From Microcyclospora pomicola (lineage: Eukaryota > Ascomycota > Dothideomycetes > Capnodiales): DNA of 64,000 nucleotides. The notes below the pieces were generated by a model. That model did not search any database and was not told where the DNA came from. It worked only from the letters and a program-made list of their open reading frames with translations. A program made the translations under genes and the position numbers. Where the stretch lies: the NCBI GenBank assembly GCA_002786065.1, contig NHNY01000018.1, forward strand, positions 310,001 to 374,000. Direction: 5' to 3'. This document shows, one piece after another, positions 34,119-45,871 of this stretch (position 1 is the stretch's first letter; the number at the start of each line of letters is the position of its first letter).

Positions 34119-34638
34119 TGTACCAGTCCCGTCGTGCTGTCTGTGATGCGCGTGAAGTGGAACGGGTAGGCCTACAGGTGAGAGAAGCAGGAAGAGACTG
34201 AGAAGAAGAGATGAAGTGAAGGTCTTACTGTGGACTTACAACATCTAAAGACGTCCGGTGTCAGGAAGATGCGCCGTGTCACCGAGGGTATGATGCAAGC
34301 TGGCCTTTGCTTCGATCCTGAGTGAAGCTTTCCACAGACGTTCCCCGCAAGCTGCCCATCCATAAGGTATCCATGTACACCTTGAGCAATGCGACACGTC
34401 GAAAATGAATTTACCTCACATGAGCTTTGTCACAACAGCGGTGGTCGAGTCAAAGTGTAGTACATGTGACCTTGCATGAGGCTTAGAGCTGAATCTGCAA
34501 TATCAATGCTACAGGTACATAGCTATATAGTAGAAGCAACTACACTTCGATCTCCGCTAGCATTGCAACCGTAACTACATCTATCTCTACGTATCAATGA
34601 ATAGGTACCTATATATACTGGGTGATCTGTCTCATCAG

Positions 34639-34765
34639 CACATACGGCCACAGATTGCAGGAAATAGGGCATCCCGTCCGCTCTGCCGTTCTCAAGCTGC
34701 AAATCGGCGAGTCAGTAGTACGGTCGGTGACGACGTGCGAATCCTCGCTGCTGTATGTTTTGGAT
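34639..34765 (-). repeat. Dispersed repeat, copy A (decayed)
   Basis: This segment aligns by eye with 47596-47710. Shared blocks include CACATACGG, GTTCTCA-GCTGCA and ATCCTCGC, with a roughly 20-bp insertion here. Weaker similarity reaches back to about 34602. On the minus strand both copies can encode ADLQxENxRA...YFLxSVAVC, so it may be a fragment of a multicopy gene. Confidence 0.55.
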
Positions 34766-34957
34766 CTTTTTTGCTTCGGCGGTCACACCAAAGACAGGAA
34801 AGTCACTTCTTTGTGGTGCCTGACTACCTCACTCTACCCCTTGCCGCAGAAACGGAAGTTGTGAACCTTGAGATTGGTAGGTATCTAAAATTGGTATACT
34901 AAGGTAGTAGGGAGATAGGTAAGTATAGTGGCATTAGCCAGGTGCGACTTCGGATCA

Positions 34958-35167
34958 GGTTCGAGTATGTTCGTACTAGTGATGAGCTCTAGAGCATGAA
35001 TCCGAATTAGGTGCGAGTATGTTCGTATTGGAGCTGAATTCGAGAAGGTAGAGCATGAATTCGAATTTGGTTCGAGTAAGTTTGAGTTAGAGATGAATTC
35101 TAGAGCATAAATTCGAATTAGGTTCGAGTATATTCGTATTAGAGAAGAATTCTAGAGCATGAATTCG
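34958..35167. repeat. 52-bp minisatellite, about four copies
   Basis: Four head-to-tail units begin GGTTCGAGTA or GGTGCGAGTA at 34958, 35010, 35069 and 35121. They run 52, 59, 52 and 47 bp. Each carries a TAGAGCAT block and a GAATTCG-like end. Unit 2 has a 7-bp insertion and the last unit is truncated. Confidence 0.8.
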
Positions 35168-35231
35168 TGCCAATGGAATGTATTTAACACATTAGGATGG
35201 AATTCTCCAACAAAGACAATATTCCAGGCGC

Positions 35232-38200
35232 CTACATACTTGAGCTATGCAGGCTTGCGCCTATGCTGCTGTCTTCGCCATCCGAGCAACCCTCGCCTTC
35301 CACAGGATCGCCGTCTCGGTTCCACCAGTACTTCAGTCTTTCGCTTCGGCCGAAGATCACCGCGCCCTCCGCATGCGCGGCCTCGGTAAAATGGTCCGGT
35401 CGTTTGGTCGGTCCCAACCGGATCTTGGGTAGCAGAACCTGAACCCGATCACAGGCAGGCACGCTGCCGTGCCCAGAGCAGCGACAAGACTCGAAGAGAC
35501 TATGAGCTTGGTGCCAGTAGGTCTCATTGGCGAGTCGGAGTGGGCTCGCATCCTCATCGCCATATTTGTCGCAGATGTGTCGCAAGACGTGTATGGTGGT
35601 TGCCAAATAATCTTTCCCTGTTGGCACACGCTTCCAATGCGAACACGATTGGAGAGGTTGGATCAGATCTCCAAAGCCTCGACCGATCAAAGTGACGGCT
35701 CCGATGCTTCGTGTGAAGTCAACCCAACCTCGTCCACTGCTACTGAGAGTCACGACTCTAGGCTGCAGACGCTTCTCCGCCTCAATCATATCCTTTGCTG
35801 ACCAGCCTTCCAACTTCTCGCGGGTCGTGCCCCTGAGATGAATCTGCTTGATTTTATGTTGATGGCTTTGGATTTGACCCAGGAAATGTATGATTTGTCG
35901 AGTGAGGTGTTCAACAGTCCAAATTTTCGTGTTTGCTTTGTCTTTGCGTTTCGAATCTCCAGGTCCACTCCACGTGATTTCTCTGGAGTACACCTCGTCT
36001 TCATCGACTTTAAGAGACTTGTTAAGAAGCAGGGTCTCGCAGGCAGCGGAAGGACCATCTTCTTTAACAGAGTATTTGAACTCGCTGATTTGGAGATGTC
36101 CATTGTCCCGAAAAGAATCGGTCTCGAGCTGCGCGCGCAGAAGATGAAGGACGGCGCTAGCTCCATCGACGAGCCATCCTCGTTTTTCCTGTTCATCAAA
36201 CAGAACCACATGACTCCTCTTCAGAGCATTGAGTTCTTGCTTCAATGGTCCATCGTACGAGATGCAGAGTGTTTCATCTTTGCTTCCTTTCGAAAAATGA
36301 AGCCCGCCATTCACGAATTGTCCGCCACTTATCGTGACCTTCTCCAGTGCACAACCCGGGCCGACAAAGCGTGCTTTGGGATACTTTATTTTGTTGTAGT
36401 CAATGTCACTGGCACCTGGATATTCTGTGTTAGCTTATCCCATTGATCGACGGGGAGAATTACCAGTGCGTAGTAGAGCCCTAGATACCCAGCCAACAAA
36501 ATGCCTCGATTGTGATAGACAGGCGATGTCTACAACTGCACGACTCGGAAAGACTTCGTCGTCGAACGCCTTGGTATAACAGATCTGGCTGTGGTCTTGG
36601 TTGCTCACGAAGTGCCACTTTATTGTTGAAGCTGTCTGTTCCACGGGAACAAAGAGCGTGGAGAATCCCTTCAACATAAGCTGCTCGTCGAACACCGTAG
36701 CTCGTTCAGCATTTCCAAGTCCAGCCATCATGTTCAAGGGAACTTCGAGGCAACCCTGATGACCCTCACGTAGCGGAATTGGGAAACCTAACGCGATCCC
36801 GGGATTTCTGAACAGCTGAGTCCAGCAGTCGGCACAATCTTGAGCCATACGCCCGAGATCCCTTGGAGTGTGCTCCGAAAACGTGACAACAAAGTGGTCT
36901 TTATCGGATTTTGTGATAGCGGGCACAAAATAACTCCGATGGTCTGGAGCGGACGACGCTCTACAGGCAGCACCAAGCCACCCAAGTTGCTCTCCTATTT
37001 CGACCGCTACCAGGTCCGCAGTGTCTACCATGACATTCAGCATGTCACCCGTCTCATGTATCGTGGCAAAGCCTTCGAAGATATCATCTGCGATTCAATC
37101 AAATCTTGTTTGCTTTATAAGACGATGTCAAGAGAGGGTTGCTCACATCTATCAAATTCCATGGCTGCATTGATCGCCGACTGTAGCGCCGATAGGGTTT
37201 GTAGCCCACTGCATGGCCACGTCTGTTCGAGATACTGCTTGCAAGTCGTAGCTTGAAAGTTTCCACCATCTTCCGTGAGTGTAATGACATCTCCAAGCTG
37301 CTGGCTCATCCCTTGTGTGTACTGCTCACTCAAAAACTTTATTGGAGACCAGTGAACTTTGAATATTACAGTAGTTTTCCCGTCTCTTGAACCGTGTAGA
37401 GCTCCCTTGAGATATTGGCCGATGGCCGACGTGGAAGATGTAAGGCTAATGATCTTTTGAAGTTGTCCGACCAGCCATTTATAGGCAAAGCTCTTGTGAA
37501 TGAAAGAACGGACTTGCGCGTAAAGGTCGGCTCTCTCAGCGGTGTTCAGATTTGCCTCCTCGACTGTGTCGAGACGTTGCATCTGCTGATCGTGGAGAGC
37601 TGCCCAATCGTCCAACTGAGGATCATCGCTCTTGAACATTCTTTCAAGCTTTTCCTCGACCAGATCGGTTGCTTGTCGCGTGGACAAAGGTAATGCGCCA
37701 TCTTCTCCTACCTCTTCGTCAGTAGCAGCAACAGAAGCAGCATCGTCATCGCCCGCTGGGTCGCAATTGAGCTTGGCTAATATGCCGCTGACGATTCGAC
37801 TGCGTAAAGACTTGTCAGTATTGACATGGGTATGGAATATGCATCACTCAAACATACTGATGCTGCTGACGAATGAATGATGAGGCATCTGCTTCAAGTC
37901 CAGGTCTTGCCGTAAGTCTTAGCATTGTGGCGAAACATTTGACGGCATCAAGCATAGCTGCGGTCATTTCCACTTGGAGCACAAGATGGGCGCCAATTCC
38001 TTGAGAGATCTCGCGATACAAATCTTCCGATAACAAGTCTATTGCGTCCGCTCCAGCATGACCATAAAGTGCAACAGTATTCGCTTCGCTAGCGATAGCC
38101 ACGCGGTCGGTTTCCTCCCCCTTAGTACCCGTAGCTGGTATGGTCGGCATGGAGCTATATCCAGAATCCGATGGTCCGATCCTCGATGGGACGTCGGAGT

Positions 38201-39326
38201 GCGAAGAGTTGCTAGTACTATAAAGCACACGAATAGCACTTCTCATGTGGTTGTGCAGATCCATTGATGCTGGTGCGATCCGTGGTTTTCGCCTTTGACT
38301 CCAAACAGCATCAAAGTGTGCTGCGAGGAGCTCAGGTTCTCTACAAATTCCAAGTTGCTTGACTTGCACGAAGTGCTCAATTGTGTAGACCTTGCCGAAA
38401 TTTACTCTACTCAGAGAGTCAAGATGGTCGTCCTTAGTAAAAGGATCGACACGTATTGGATCTAGCATGCCTTGCTCACCGCGACGAGGATGTTCCTCCA
38501 GCCGTGGCCCGGGCGTGCTCCTGGCAGAATATATGATAGCATGCTGAGACTTGATAAGTCGAGATTTGGACACGCCTTGGCCTCCATAAGTCATGATCGG
38601 ACTATCAACAATCAGAAGCTGTATGTTGATTGGAGAACCTCTACCATGTCACTCACAGTGCCGCGCAGCTATTGAGCCCTTCCCGCACCACCACAAATTT
38701 GCGAATGTGGTAGACCGACTCGGAAAACAGACCTGGTGTCGTTTCAGACACATTGCTGCGGTCCACATTTCCACGGAGTTCCGGCCATAGAATCGAGAAA
38801 ACCTATCCGGGTATAAGTATAGATCGAAGTTCAAGATGTAGGGGTCTGATAATATGACCTTGCCAATACAGAAGAACTCCCTGGGGGTTCTACACTTCCT
38901 GAAGTCTAGGTAACCCTGAATTAGCTTGGTCTACATCAGACAGACGAACTTTGAGTTCTACCCACCAAGCTCGAGTATCGGCGAAGGGTGATCGGCACGC
39001 TGTTCTCTTGATGCCGAAGGGCTATGGTTAACGACGACCCGGTTATGGAACACTTCTGAACGAGAACCAGTAGTACGGGCGGGATCATTGCCAGGCTCGA
39101 TTGGTTTGCTCGGCGATTGAAATTGCGGACCTGGGCCGACATTTGAGGCTGTGGGTCGTGATAGCCCAGGCTTCCACTTGGCTTTTGTACCGTCCTCATA
39201 TTGCCACCAGAAGTCCTCATCCTGCTCCACGAGTTGATAGTGAAGTCCATTATGACGATCCTGGAATTGCTGCCCAAGCAGAGTCCTTGGATCGTTGACA
39301 TCGGGGACGAGGCCTTCACGATCCAT
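35232..39326 (-). CDS. DUF6590-containing large fungal protein of unknown function
   Basis: Seven exons on the minus strand, 39326-38966, 38905-38859, 38802-38657, 38601-37858, 37799-37147, 37087-36464 and 36415-35232, give 1252 aa. All phases agree; introns are 48-60 bp. The N terminus has a short aromatic stretch (EDFWWQYEDGTKAKWKPG). A DUF6590 domain follows (about 122-255): RTPREFF, GKVFSILWPE, HIRKFVVVRE, TYGGQG and FGKVYTIEHF. Next come SDSGYSS, a helical region, and a long C-terminal module (VDTADLVAVEIGEQLGWLGAA, GFPIPL, LKGFSTLFVPVE, HFVGW, DYNKIKYPKARF) seen in many uncharacterised fungal proteins linked to STAND/ankyrin families. No NTPase motif is visible. One donor (38858, GTCATA) is weak. 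Role unknown; the neighbourhood suggests recognition or signalling. Confidence 0.8.
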
Positions 39327-40704
39327 AGCAGCAGCGGTTCTTTGCTCACCAGCTTGTCTTGCTATGATGCGGTCGAAGCAACAGAGTACTGAGCTATGGA
39401 ATCGGCATTGAGGATAGGTACTGTCGTGTGAGAACAGCTCTGCAGCATTCCGATTGAATTCCTTGGACTTTGAAAGAAGTATACCAATATTAGAGAAAGG
39501 TATATAAGTTTAAGAAGTGAGTATAATTGTCTTCAGGTATAAGCAGATGTTCCCAGGCCTCGACGTGGCAGCCTCGTCCGCTTGAACGCCACAATCGTGT
39601 GCAGCTGGGCGGCCTCTTTTCTTGACTTCCTGGTACGTCAGCGTCGGTCTTTCCGCCCCAAACGATGGTCATCATGGAGCAACGAGGCGCAGTTCGGGGT
39701 GCTGAGTAATTAGCTATACGACATCCATGTCATGTGGGAAGGTAAGGTATCAAGGTAGATACAGGCCAGCTGAACATTCAAGAAGGTAGGCTGACGATCC
39801 GAGTAGGTAGTGACGCTAGTGTGGCGCTAGCCTCGCACTAGCAAGGGCGCATCTATCTCAGGCTGCGTACCTTATACTTCGTTGTCAGGATCAGGTCAGG
39901 TTTAGATTTCGAGTAGCAACCTGACGAAGTACAGATCGGTGTCAGGTTGGTGTCAGGTCGATTGATCAGGTTTATATTTCGTATCTTTATACAAAATCTC
40001 ACCTTAAGGTAGTGTTCCATTGAAATCAACTAAGAAAGCTTAAAGTCGAAGTGAACCTACCTAGTGACATCCTATCAGGTATGCAGAAGTTGTGGGATTC
40101 ACGTCAGGTCACCGCTTTCGGGCATTTGGGATCTTCCTCTGAACCTGACCTGAACCCAATCACGCTGAAGTATAACGTGCGCAAAATCAGGTAACCGTAC
40201 ATCAATTTATCGGACTCGAATTGTGCAAAAATTGCCGAATGCGGGCATGAACCTGATCCTGAGGTCTATTGCGCAAAAACACATTACAGTAGTGGCAAAG
40301 CTCCATTTACATTAAACAAGGGTAAACCGCATAGACATTATCATTGAGGGAAGATCCTTCGTGGCAATAGCTGATCTATATGTGCCTCACAAACGATTCG
40401 TCACGGAGAGAATGCTTGGGGTGACAAGGGCACAAGGCTCGTTACTGTATAGCAAGATATTCTAACAGGAAAACAGCGCTCTTGCAAAGGACTAGCCAAA
40501 GTGTTCACTCGACAGTTGTGGTTCCTGTCCCATGTGTATCTCGAACTATCTGACTTTGCGAAGTCTCTCGCGCAAGTGCCATTAGTTGATATGCTCAGCA
40601 AACGCGTCGTAGTACGAGCAGATTCCGCATGCTGATCGTTATATAGGTAAGCTTAGCGAAGGTAGTGGCGTCCGCCTTCATCAAAACCTCAGCCAGTAGA
40701 CCAC
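39327..40704. other. Repeat-rich spacer within the island
   Basis: This 1.38-kb stretch holds degenerate TCAGGT-type repeats, AGGTAG-rich sequence and the 378-bp inverted-repeat segment described separately. I found no gene. Confidence 0.5.
39885..40262. mobile_element. Possible small MITE-like inverted-repeat element
   Basis: A perfect 12-bp inverted repeat, TCAGGATCAGGT at 39885-39896 and its complement at 40251-40262, bounds 378 bp with no coding capacity. Further TCAGGT/ACCTGA units lie inside. I do not see a target-site duplication, so the sequence could instead be a degenerate microsatellite. Confidence 0.3.
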
Positions 40705-43700
40705 TCAGAACTCGATAAATGATATCGCGCCAGAAGCATGTCCCAGCACCATGGTATTCTCTATCATTGCAACGCTGCATGCTTCATAGGCGTTGGGCGG
40801 CAGCACAAGAATATCATGGATCCCACGTCGCACCCATTTCTTGCCTACGAAAAATGTGCGTGACACCGCATCAGCTGGAGAACTATGGCGCGAGGACCAG
40901 AAGTCGATGTCCAACAATCCTCGATCTGTCTCAATGTACCGGCCACTATCAGAGAATCGAACCGTACGGACTGGGATACCCAACTCGAGTATCTCTGCGG
41001 GTGTGTTCGTCTTAAGATCCCAAATGATGATCGTCCCATCCTCGGAGCTCGACACGACCTGCTTCATGTCTATGGAGAACGCAACATAGGTCACACCTAG
41101 CGTGTGGCCGCTGAGCGTGTTGAGTGTCATTCCGACGGTGTTCCATATTCTGATCTCTTTGTCTGCGGAACTAGACATCAGCATCGTACCATCTGGAGAG
41201 AAAGCGATGGAGTTCACGGGATCGTGGTGAGCTCGTGCTGGGCCGAACAATTTCGTCGCGGAAGATATATCCCACAGACATATCGTCATATCGGACGAGC
41301 AGGACGCGATCTTGGTCTCGTCTGTTGAGAATGCTATATCGTTGACACTAGCCGTATGACCGAACAGCCTGCTCACTTCAAGGCCCGTGGTCAGGTCCCA
41401 GAAGCGGATGGTGCTATCGACAGAACAGGAAGCGAGCAAGCGACCAGATCGAGAAAACCGTGCCAGCCGCACTTCGTCGGTATGACCTTGCATCGTGTGT
41501 AGCAGTTCACCTGTGTGTGATTTCCAAAGCTTGACTGTAGCATCTAGCGACGAAGAGGCGATCACACTACCATCTGGGGAGAAAGTGACATGACTGATAC
41601 CTTCTGAATGTCCCTTCAAGCTACATCGGAGCACTCCCCTGCTCGTCCAGAGCTTGACTGTTGTGTCGCTAGATGCAGATGCCACGAGATCTGCTTTCGG
41701 CGAATATACCAAGGTAGTGACGGCATTTGCATGCGCTACTTGAGGTGTGGGCGATGGTGTGTGTGTCTCTATTATGGCTGTGTTTTTCAATTCACCTGAT
41801 TTGGGACTGTGCTGGAGCTCTTCGTGGTCCGGCAATTGACCATAGGATTCTCCGGTCTCGGGGTTCCAGAGCCAAACCTCATCGTTGAACAAGCCGGACG
41901 CTAGCGTCTTATTATCAGGCGAGAAGACAAGTGCGTTGATGCCGCTACTATGGCCAGCAATGGTCCGAACCACAATACCGGTCGTGCTGTCCCATAGCCT
42001 GATAGTCTTATCAGCCGAACCCGAGGCGATCAGATAGCCATCTCGAGAGAAGGTTACAGTCCACACAGTTTCTTCGTGACCGTTCATGACCAGTTCTGCT
42101 ATCCCGGACGCCGAATCCCACTTCCGGACGGTCCTATCATCGGAACCAGACACAATGTACTTGCCATCTGGCGAGAAGCCAACAGAATTGACTTGGCCTT
42201 TGTGACCTTCAAATCTCGTGTGAAGACTTGTGCTGCTTAAATTCCATGTCTGTATGACTGGTTCAGAACAGCCAATTGCAATCATGGACCCGTCGGGTGA
42301 GAAGGCGACAGTGTTGATACCGCCGGATTGTGGCTGAAGGACATCCGACTCGCTGCCACTGTCGACGTTCCATATGCGAACACTTCCATCCATTGATCCT
42401 GAAGCAAGTTGTGTACCATCGGGAGAGAACACCACTTTATTGACCCATTGACTGTGTTTCGTTAGAGTGCATCGAACTTCTCTAGAAACTGTATTCCATA
42501 TCATGATGGTCGAGTCATCCGAACCAGAAGCAAGCATTGAACCATCTGGGGATATAGCGACGGAGCTAATCTTATCAGTCTGGCCTACATACGTTGCGGA
42601 TGGCGTTCTGGTGCCCACAGACCAGACTCTAACACGCTCTGACATGGATCCTGAGGCTAGACTTCTACCATCTGGTGTATAGGCGAGGTCGCTGACGAAT
42701 GCATATTCATCTTTCCTCTCAGTATCAGCCGACACCATCTGAACATGATGTAAGGAGGGGTCGAGTTGTCGATAGAAAAGCTGCCGCAGTCTGTTGGACA
42801 GGGGTGCAAACACTATAGCCGCGCAGTACAGCTGCAGAGGTGCCTCTTTCACGCTCGGGTGGCAGGAGACCACAAAGCTCCTCGCATCCTTTAGCAGAGC
42901 CACTTGATAGGTATTGTCTGCAGGCTGCAATGTCGTCGGATACATCAGCAATGGTTTATCTTTGTTATAGAGAGGAGCTACTCACTTTTAGGAAAGATTG
43001 ATACATTCTAAGCATTGCAGCCAATTCTGTACCTTTCTTCATGAGGTAGAGAACCTCGAGCCAGTGAAGTAAATGAGTTTGCAGGAAGCGGTGGAAAACG
43101 TCATTATCTTGAAGCTGCATCTCGCTGTTTCCGCAATGCCTGATCCAGTAGGTGCATGCATAGCGAAGTTCGGAATGAAGGCACTGCGAGGCGTCGATTT
43201 CTGTTACGAGTGTACCAGAGGAACGTAGGTCACATGTATTCCACGTGAGCGACCTGTTCATTAGGCGTATGCAATAGTGTGCGAGAGTGTGATGCGCTTC
43301 TCGTGCATCAACATAGAAGTCTGGATCGCTACATCTGCTCTTACTCAAAAGGAAAGTCCGAAAAGTGAGATGTCGCAGCAATACCATCCCATACATTCCT
43401 TTAGGAAACACAAGCACTGTCTTCAGTCTCGCAAGCGACAGGAGAACGAGCTCGGGGTCCAAGTGCAGAATGTTCCCTAAAGAATACATGGTCTGCGGAG
43501 CGTATGATATTGCGATAGTGCCGAGAATTTGTCGTAGTCTGTAGCAGAAAGATGACCTGGCCTCCGCATCACAATCCTGTGGGACCGCATTCCTCAGTCT
43601 GTATAAATAGATTTGGTCTAGCTGTGTACGCTGCGTTCCTGCAAGGCTCTGGTCGTCCACCAACGTATCGTCCATCATCGTTGTTATCTGCGCCAGGGCT

Positions 43701-45340
43701 TCTGGGCCTTCTTCCTGCATCGAAAGGTAAGCGGTCGAGGCTGATATGAAAGAGCCCCTGGAGAGATCGACTAGTTTTGCAAGCGCTCGATTCCCTGGCC
43801 AGTCTTGAGAAAGCTTCCGTTGTTTCCGTAAAGCCGGCAGCCTTGCTTCGAAATATCGTGCCAGGTCTTCATCAGCAAGTGTGGGTATAATGTCTTGGAA
43901 ATGGAAATCTGCATGGCCTTGCATATCTGTTTGCTGGGACTGAAATCGCGTCAAGGTGTTGGGACGACTAGTTATGAAGATGCGAAGTCGGATGTTGTGC
44001 AGATTTTTGACCACCGGCAGGAACCTCACAATCATGTCAATGTCCCCAGCGTTTTCACACTCATCCAAGGCATCAATAACAATCAAAATCCTGGAAGGCA
44101 CGTCAGCGATGTCCACCTTTGAGAGAGGTCTGACGATCAGCTCCTCCCACTCATCTCGGGGACTTGGTCGGGCGTGAGTTCCTCGTTGCATGATCGCGTT
44201 ACACACATGCAGTCTTGTGGGCCATAGCTCATCTGCCATCTGTGACGCAAGACTTGTAGACAAAACTCCAGCATTACTCGCATCTTCGCCACCTCTAGAG
44301 AAGAAGAAACCGCCCGCCAGACCACCTTTTTCATGGTACTTAATGGCGATGGTCCGAGCAATGGTTGACTTTCCAGTGCCGGCTGGTCCATGGAGCCAGT
44401 ATATGCATCGTTCGTCGGTACCATCGACCCACTCAGTGATTTCCTGGAGTAGGTTTGACTGTATTCCCGGCAGACCTGTCGGCTTTGACCGATTTTCCAT
44501 CGAGTCGAAGACCGCTGAAGTGCTTGTAGATAAAGTGCTTAGCAGTTGAGTGCGCCCTAGCCTTTCTGCATGATTTCTCTCGCTAGCGACTTTCTTTTTG
44601 TGAACTTTCGTCGTCAAACGGTCCATTGCATTATCGCCCTCGCCATACATAGGTAGCATGAAAATCGCAAAGATACCTAGCAAAGAATATGCCCTATCTT
44701 CTTTGCGTTTTGTGTGTCTGGATTGTGCCCATGACAGACGCTCAGAAATCGTGAAGTTAGCCAGTGGCTCGCCTCGAAGGGCGTCGTGAGGTATGCCGGT
44801 GATCTCGCAGATGTAATGTCTCAACGAAGCTTTGCTGCCTAGTCGTATACCTTCGGCAGAGAAGAAGTCTACAGACTTGGGGGCAAGTAGTTCTTGGAGT
44901 GTCCAACCTCGAGTGAACCACCGACTTTGCCTGAACGCATCCTCCCATGGTGGTGAGGCTTGTGGGTCATGTGTTCGAGCTGATGCCTCAGCTTCAGAGG
45001 TAGAGACGTCGGCCAGGTACACAAAGCAGCGAGCAGCCTTAGAATACCACTGATACATAGACGTTATGGCTTCTTGGAGTTCCTGATTGTTGGACTTGTC
45101 GATGCAACAGGTGTCCACCCATATATGTTGCAAGCCGGCTTTCTGCGCCTGATCATAGCACAATCGGATCTTTCCATAGCCCTTCTTGCCAGCGCCTTTG
45201 CCAGTGGTCACGTCCTTATAGCTTACTTCGTCCTTGTCAGCTAGCCATGTATGTGACAGAATGCCATACGGAGGTACCACTTCGTCTTCGAAGTCCTGGA
45301 GCACGAAGCTATCGTCTCCGTCTTGATAGAGGAGTCGCAT
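40705..45340 (-). CDS. HET-NACHT-WD40 STAND protein (HNWD architecture)
   Basis: Two exons on the minus strand, 45340-42986 and 42924-40705, joined in phase across a 61-bp intron, give 1524 aa. A HET domain opens the protein (about 20-190: PYGILSHTW, WVDTCCIDK, WFTRGWTLQELLAP). The NACHT NTPase has P-loop GPAGTGKST at 318-326 and Walker B ILIVIDALDE at about 418-427. A helical region follows, ending SFLK-PADNTYQ at the splice, then DARSFV and 13-14 WD40 repeats. This is the layout of Podospora HET-D/HET-E, which trigger cell death on non-self recognition. The WD repeats differ in sequence, unlike the near-identical repeats of hypervariable family members. The frame runs upstream to 45463 without an ATG, so the start is MRLLYQDG. 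Its ligand is unknown. Confidence 0.92.
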
Positions 45341-45871
45341 CGCTGGCTCGGGGATGTAGCAAGTGAGATTCTTCTGAGGAGAAGACAGGACTTCGTGCAA
45401 GCAATGTCCATCGTTGACGAGAGGATGCTGCCCATCGCGAGGCTGTCGCTTTCCAGGTGGCAAACGCAGCCTTACCTATGTATACAGGTATGTACCTGTC
45501 GCGTGACAGGCCAGCTCGACGCTGCTCGGCTTGCCGATGTGGTCGGCGCATTGCCTTATTGCGAGCCTCCCTTTTGTGGAGGCTGTACAGTTCGCGAAAT
45601 GCATCGTTGACGTGTGGTTGTGATCGGACAAACTCGAATAAACTCACAGCCACATTGGGAAGTCCACCGCATTTCCCAGCTTCCTATCCCGTGGTCATCA
45701 CACCGCAATAGCAATTTCCGTAAAAAAAATTGAATTTTTAGAGAAAACTGGACGACAACCACCGTCGCGTCCACACACCTTTCATCAATATGAAGGTCTG
45801 TACGATGCGGTGTTTCCGCGTGGGCTAGCCAGTCACCGACCCCAGTACCAAGATCCGTCACAGTTTTTGAC
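45341..45871. promoter_or_regulatory. Divergent HET-NACHT-WD40 / monooxygenase promoter region
   Basis: The 531 bp between two divergent start codons could serve both genes. It includes a short A/T run near 45721-45745. No specific regulatory site was recognised. Confidence 0.45.

Larger units (their letters stand above)
34119..35231. other. Repeat-bearing left edge of the accessory island
   Basis: The stretch holds the PDI promoter, a diverged repeat copy (34639-34765), AGGTAG-rich sequence (34875-34925) and the 52-bp minisatellite (34958-35167). I see no intact gene. Confidence 0.5.

Noticed and set aside
37815-37857. Short 43-bp intron with a GTTTGA donor in the DUF6590 gene
   Set aside because: The 58-bp intron 37857-37800 with GTATGT and a CTGAC branch site keeps phase and has far better signals.
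39700-40300. Decayed retroelement
   Set aside because: No coding trace, long terminal repeats or primer-binding site could be seen; only short repeats are present.
45341-45463. Upstream extension of the HET-NACHT-WD40 protein
   Set aside because: The frame is open but starts only at a TTG; HET-E-like proteins begin MRLL, which fits the ATG at 45340.
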